Part shown: one piece after another, positions 61,882 through 64,000 of the stretch
Layout of the letters: the number at the start of each line of letters is the position of its first letter
Numbering within the stretch: position 1 is the first letter of the stretch
Assembly (NCBI GenBank): GCA_964552195.1
Contig: CAZKFM010000011.1
Span: forward strand, 38,195-102,194
Length of the DNA stretch: 64,000 bases
DNA from: CAZKAP01 sp964552195
Lineage (GTDB): Bacteria > Bacteroidota > Bacteroidia > Flavobacteriales > Flavobacteriaceae
Direction of reading: 5' to 3'
Made by a program: the position numbers and the translations under genes
Notes under the pieces: generated by a model
Database searches by the model: none
What the model was told of the DNA's origin: nothing
The model's input: the letters and a program-made list of their open reading frames with translations, nothing else

Positions 61882-62475
61882 ATGGAATATCAAGCCAATT
61901 TAATAAAGTTGATTTTTGTAGTCCTTTTCGTAGGATCGACCCTCCTTAGTTACGGGCAACAATCTGATGAAAACAAGGATAGACCTGTTCTCAACGATTC
62001 GCTAGCGAGTCACAGCAAGGAATTGCAAATACCGGATTTCGTAATTGCAACGATACAGGATAGTACAGAATTCAGCAGTGCCAGAATACCCAAAAAGGGA
62101 ATCCTCCTAATTAAATATTTTAGCCCGGGCTGCAGTCATTGTCAGGAAGAAGCAGAAATGTATTTTACTAAGAAAGATAGCCTGGCGAACATTCGCACAA
62201 TATGGTTGTCCGGAGTTTGGGCTGAATTGAAGGATGTTAAGGACTTTGCTGAAGAATACCATCTCGATCAGTTCAATCCCATAGCTATCGGGAAAGAGTC
62301 AAGCGATTTTTTGGCTTCGTATTATCAGTTAAAAACGGTTCCATTTGCCGCTGTTTATAAAGATAATAAGCTGATTAAGGAATACCGTGAGGCAGTTGAT
62401 TTTGACGAACTGGTGGCTATTAATTACGGAATGGTTACTCCCGAGCCCCTGAATCCAGAGGAGGGAAAAGAATGA
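61882..62475 (+). CDS. Exported thioredoxin-like protein with CSHC motif
   Basis: The ATG at 61882 gives 197 residues and a signal peptide (IKLIFVVLFVGSTLLSYG). Two earlier in-frame Met codons (61843, 61864) put extra residues before it. The thioredoxin-like fold holds YFSPGCSHCQEEAEMYF (CxxC with Ser-His between) and the cis-Pro region LKTVPFAAVYKDNK. Such TlpA-like proteins reduce or form disulfides in the periplasm. It follows the ABC genes by about 220 bp and could serve the same process. Confidence 0.85.
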   Translation: MEYQANLIKLIFVVLFVGSTLLSYGQQSDENKDRPVLNDSLASHSKELQIPDFVIATIQDSTEFSSARIPKKGILLIKYFSPGCSHCQEEAEMYFTKKDSLANIRTIWLSGVWAELKDVKDFAEEYHLDQFNPIAIGKESSDFLASYYQLKTVPFAAVYKDNKLIKEYREAVDFDELVAINYGMVTPEPLNPEEGKE

Positions 62476-62758
62476 AGATGAGCATCAGGTAATCATGTTC
62501 AAACTAAAGAGCTAAAGTGGGGTTTGACGTTTCTTGGTGATCCGGAAAGGACAAGAATCTTTTCTCGGCTGGCGCTGCGAAAAGGGCCCAGGGGGAGATG
62601 AGACTGGCGATTAGCTTTAAGCTCATAAATGGCAAAAAAGAGCGCAAAGGGTTGCCGATGAATCACCATAAGGATTGAATGATATTCAGCCACGCAGATT
62701 GTATGGGCTCATGCCAAACTAATGAATCAGTGAGATTACCTTCGTCATAAAACTCGAT

Positions 62759-63463
62759 ATGAAAAAACTAATCTGTATTCTGGTTTTGTCGGCCCTCACC
62801 GCTTGTAATAGTCAGAAAGAGGAGAAGCAGCAACCAACCCGGCATGAAGCCGACCATCATAAACACCAGGATGGTAAACATGGGGAGGCTAACGAATATA
62901 TGCATCAAGCTTCAACCCAGGAACTCATTAAACAATTTGAATCAAGAGAAAGGGATGCTTACCAGAAACCTGAAGATGTCCTGGAATTTCTTGGGGATAT
63001 AAATGGAAAGACCGTCATGGATATTGGTGCAGGGTCAGGTTATTTCTCGGTGAAATTAGCTCAACGGGGCGCACGGGTTATCGCAGCTGATGTCGATACC
63101 GAATTTCAGGCCTTTATCGATAAGCGGATTGCAGAGCAAGGCTTGAGTGGTATAGAAACTCGAAAAATCCCATTTGATTCTCCGGGTCTGCAGGAAGAAG
63201 AAGCGGATATGGTGCTTATTGTCAATACCTATCATCACATCGAAGATCGCGCAAACTACTTCCCAAAAGTAAAAATGGGAACCAAAGAAACCGGAGAGTT
63301 AGTCATTATTGACTTTTTCAAATCGGAAACCCCTGTAGGCCCACCCGTACACCATAAAATCTCTATAGATCAAGTCATTAGTGAGTTAAAGGAGGCAGGA
63401 TACACCGATTTTGAGGTTAACGTGAACCTACTGCCTTATCAGTATATCATCCGGGCCCGGTAA
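62759..63463 (+). CDS. Class I SAM methyltransferase fold with lipoprotein signal and His-rich linker
   Basis: The 234-residue protein has a lipoprotein signal (CILVLSALTAC) followed by a linker rich in His, Lys, Glu and Gln (RHEADHHKHQDGKHG). The rest is a class I methyltransferase: TVMDIGAGSGYFSVKLA (motif I), ADVDTEF, ADMVLIVNTYHHIED and ELVIIDFFKSE. A methyltransferase outside the cytoplasm would lack its usual source of SAM, so either the export signal is misread or the protein has another job. The His-rich linker could bind metal. No methyl acceptor can be named. Confidence 0.82.
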   Translation: MKKLICILVLSALTACNSQKEEKQQPTRHEADHHKHQDGKHGEANEYMHQASTQELIKQFESRERDAYQKPEDVLEFLGDINGKTVMDIGAGSGYFSVKLAQRGARVIAADVDTEFQAFIDKRIAEQGLSGIETRKIPFDSPGLQEEEADMVLIVNTYHHIEDRANYFPKVKMGTKETGELVIIDFFKSETPVGPPVHHKISIDQVISELKEAGYTDFEVNVNLLPYQYIIRAR

Positions 63464-63930
63464 TAGTAATTATGTAGTCAGGAGAGATCTGAATTCATCG
63501 GCGGCTCTGCTAGATTGATTATGCTATAAGCCCTTCTCGCTAACTGGCCCAACGCAATCATATAAGAAGAAAATCCGCTCCTGCAAGGTGCGGATTTTCT
63601 ATTTGATGTAGGTTCTGCGGGATTCGATTCAGCTTCATCGAACTGAACAAAACAGCATTTCTGTTCAAGAATGGGTGGGCCGATACGAGCTGAAATACAA
63701 AATCATTATTGCGAATTATTGGTTTTTAAATGGAAAGGCAAACGCAAACCGAACATTATATTTCTGCCTATCATATTAAGAACTAGCGGTTTGGTAACCG
63801 ATAAATGATCTATATAGGTTTCATTGGCAAGCACATCCGTCCAAAACGCTAAAAATCGGGTATAAAAAAAGGAGCGTTGCCGTAAAGGCCGTATTTTGAT
63901 AGTTACCAGACGATCAAATACATACGCTCC
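63464..63930. other. 467-bp intergenic region before the IS element
   Basis: No coding frame is convincing. It holds the terminator at 63568-63600. The stretch from about 63860 (AAAAAAAGGAGCG...) to the transposase ATG probably belongs to the left end of the insertion sequence. Its terminal inverted repeat cannot be set without the other end. Confidence 0.45.
63568..63600. terminator. Terminator of the methyltransferase-like gene
   Basis: AGAAAATCCGC and GCGGATTTTCT form an 11-bp perfect stem with an 11-nt loop. A short A/T run on each side fits weak bidirectional use. It lies about 105 bases past the stop. Confidence 0.7.
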
Positions 63931-64000
63931 ATGCACCAAATTACACTTTTAGCCCAAGTCGTTCAACTCTTGCCCCGGGATTCTTTCAAAAAGTTGGTGC
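63931..64000 (+). mobile_element. IS4-type transposase, first 23 codons (cut by the window edge)
   Basis: ATG at 63931 opens MHQITLLAQVVQLLPRDSF and runs off the window. This start (x-Q-I-T-L-x-x-Q-V-x-Q-L-x-P-R-D-x-F) is the typical N-terminus (DUF4372) of IS4-family transposases in Bacteroidota. The identity rests on only 23 residues. Confidence 0.65.

Noticed and set aside
63706..63939. Minus-strand frame of 77 codons before the IS element
   Set aside because: No domain, and it overlaps the transposase start and its probable left end.
1..64000. CRISPR arrays, tRNA or rRNA genes, prophage or retron elements
   Set aside because: No regularly spaced repeats, no tRNA-like cloverleaf, no phage or reverse-transcriptase motif were seen on either strand.

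Overview
The window reads as chromosome of a marine-type member of the Flavobacteriaceae (Bacteroidota). The evidence is a complete SusC/SusD starch locus, a secreted amylase ending in a type IX secretion sorting domain, Flavobacteria-style TonB, Bacteroidota-type promoter boxes (TAnnTTTG-like), and many families typical of the group (DUF6090, DUF4345, DUF2452, DUF3526). The genus cannot be fixed from the sequence alone. No rRNA, tRNA or CRISPR array was seen.

Layout. 0-5.3 kb: the 3' end of an acetyl-CoA hydrolase/CoA-transferase, two paralogous outer-membrane barrels with look-alike terminators, a hemN-usp pair and a tonB gene. 5.3-11.3 kb: a possible structured RNA leader, then a tight operon usp - SLC13-type carrier - pckA - pfkA, which puts a gluconeogenic and a glycolytic enzyme under one leader. 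11.3-23 kb: starch locus (susC-susD-susE / amylase-esterase) with a divergent LacI-type regulator. 23-25.1 kb: pterin/peroxidase operon (PTPS-folE-gpx-DUF2452) behind an 11-bp perfect inverted repeat.

25.3-35.4 kb is a sulfide/persulfide island: split YeeE/YedE, a zinc protease, an ICMT-like protein, sulfide:quinone oxidoreductase, a rhodanese, a persulfide dioxygenase-rhodanese fusion, a SulP permease and a Crp/Fnr regulator. Three promoters here (sqr, the dioxygenase, and crp-sulP) carry the same 16-bp palindrome tGTNACN4GTNACa exactly 21 nt upstream of a TANNTTTA box. This points to a small regulon run by the local Crp/Fnr protein, which has a C-x5-CC motif in its sensor domain. It is the strongest unexplained signal in the window.

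35.6-39.9 kb: ordinary small genes, dps and proC. 40-57.2 kb: a stretch in which many genes are broken. There are frameshifts in a GAAG tandem repeat and in a C7 run, an amber codon in a nitrilase, two ochre codons in a lipoprotein, a frameshifted barrel, a START-like remnant, a C-terminally short secreted protein and a frameshifted Crp/Fnr gene. Intact genes lie between them (BNR-repeat protein, Nudix, CPBP protease, porin, MFS, GMC oxidoreductase). 57.6-63.5 kb: an ABC exporter with two DUF3526 permeases, a thioredoxin-like protein and a lipoprotein with a methyltransferase fold. The window ends in the first codons of an IS4-type transposase.
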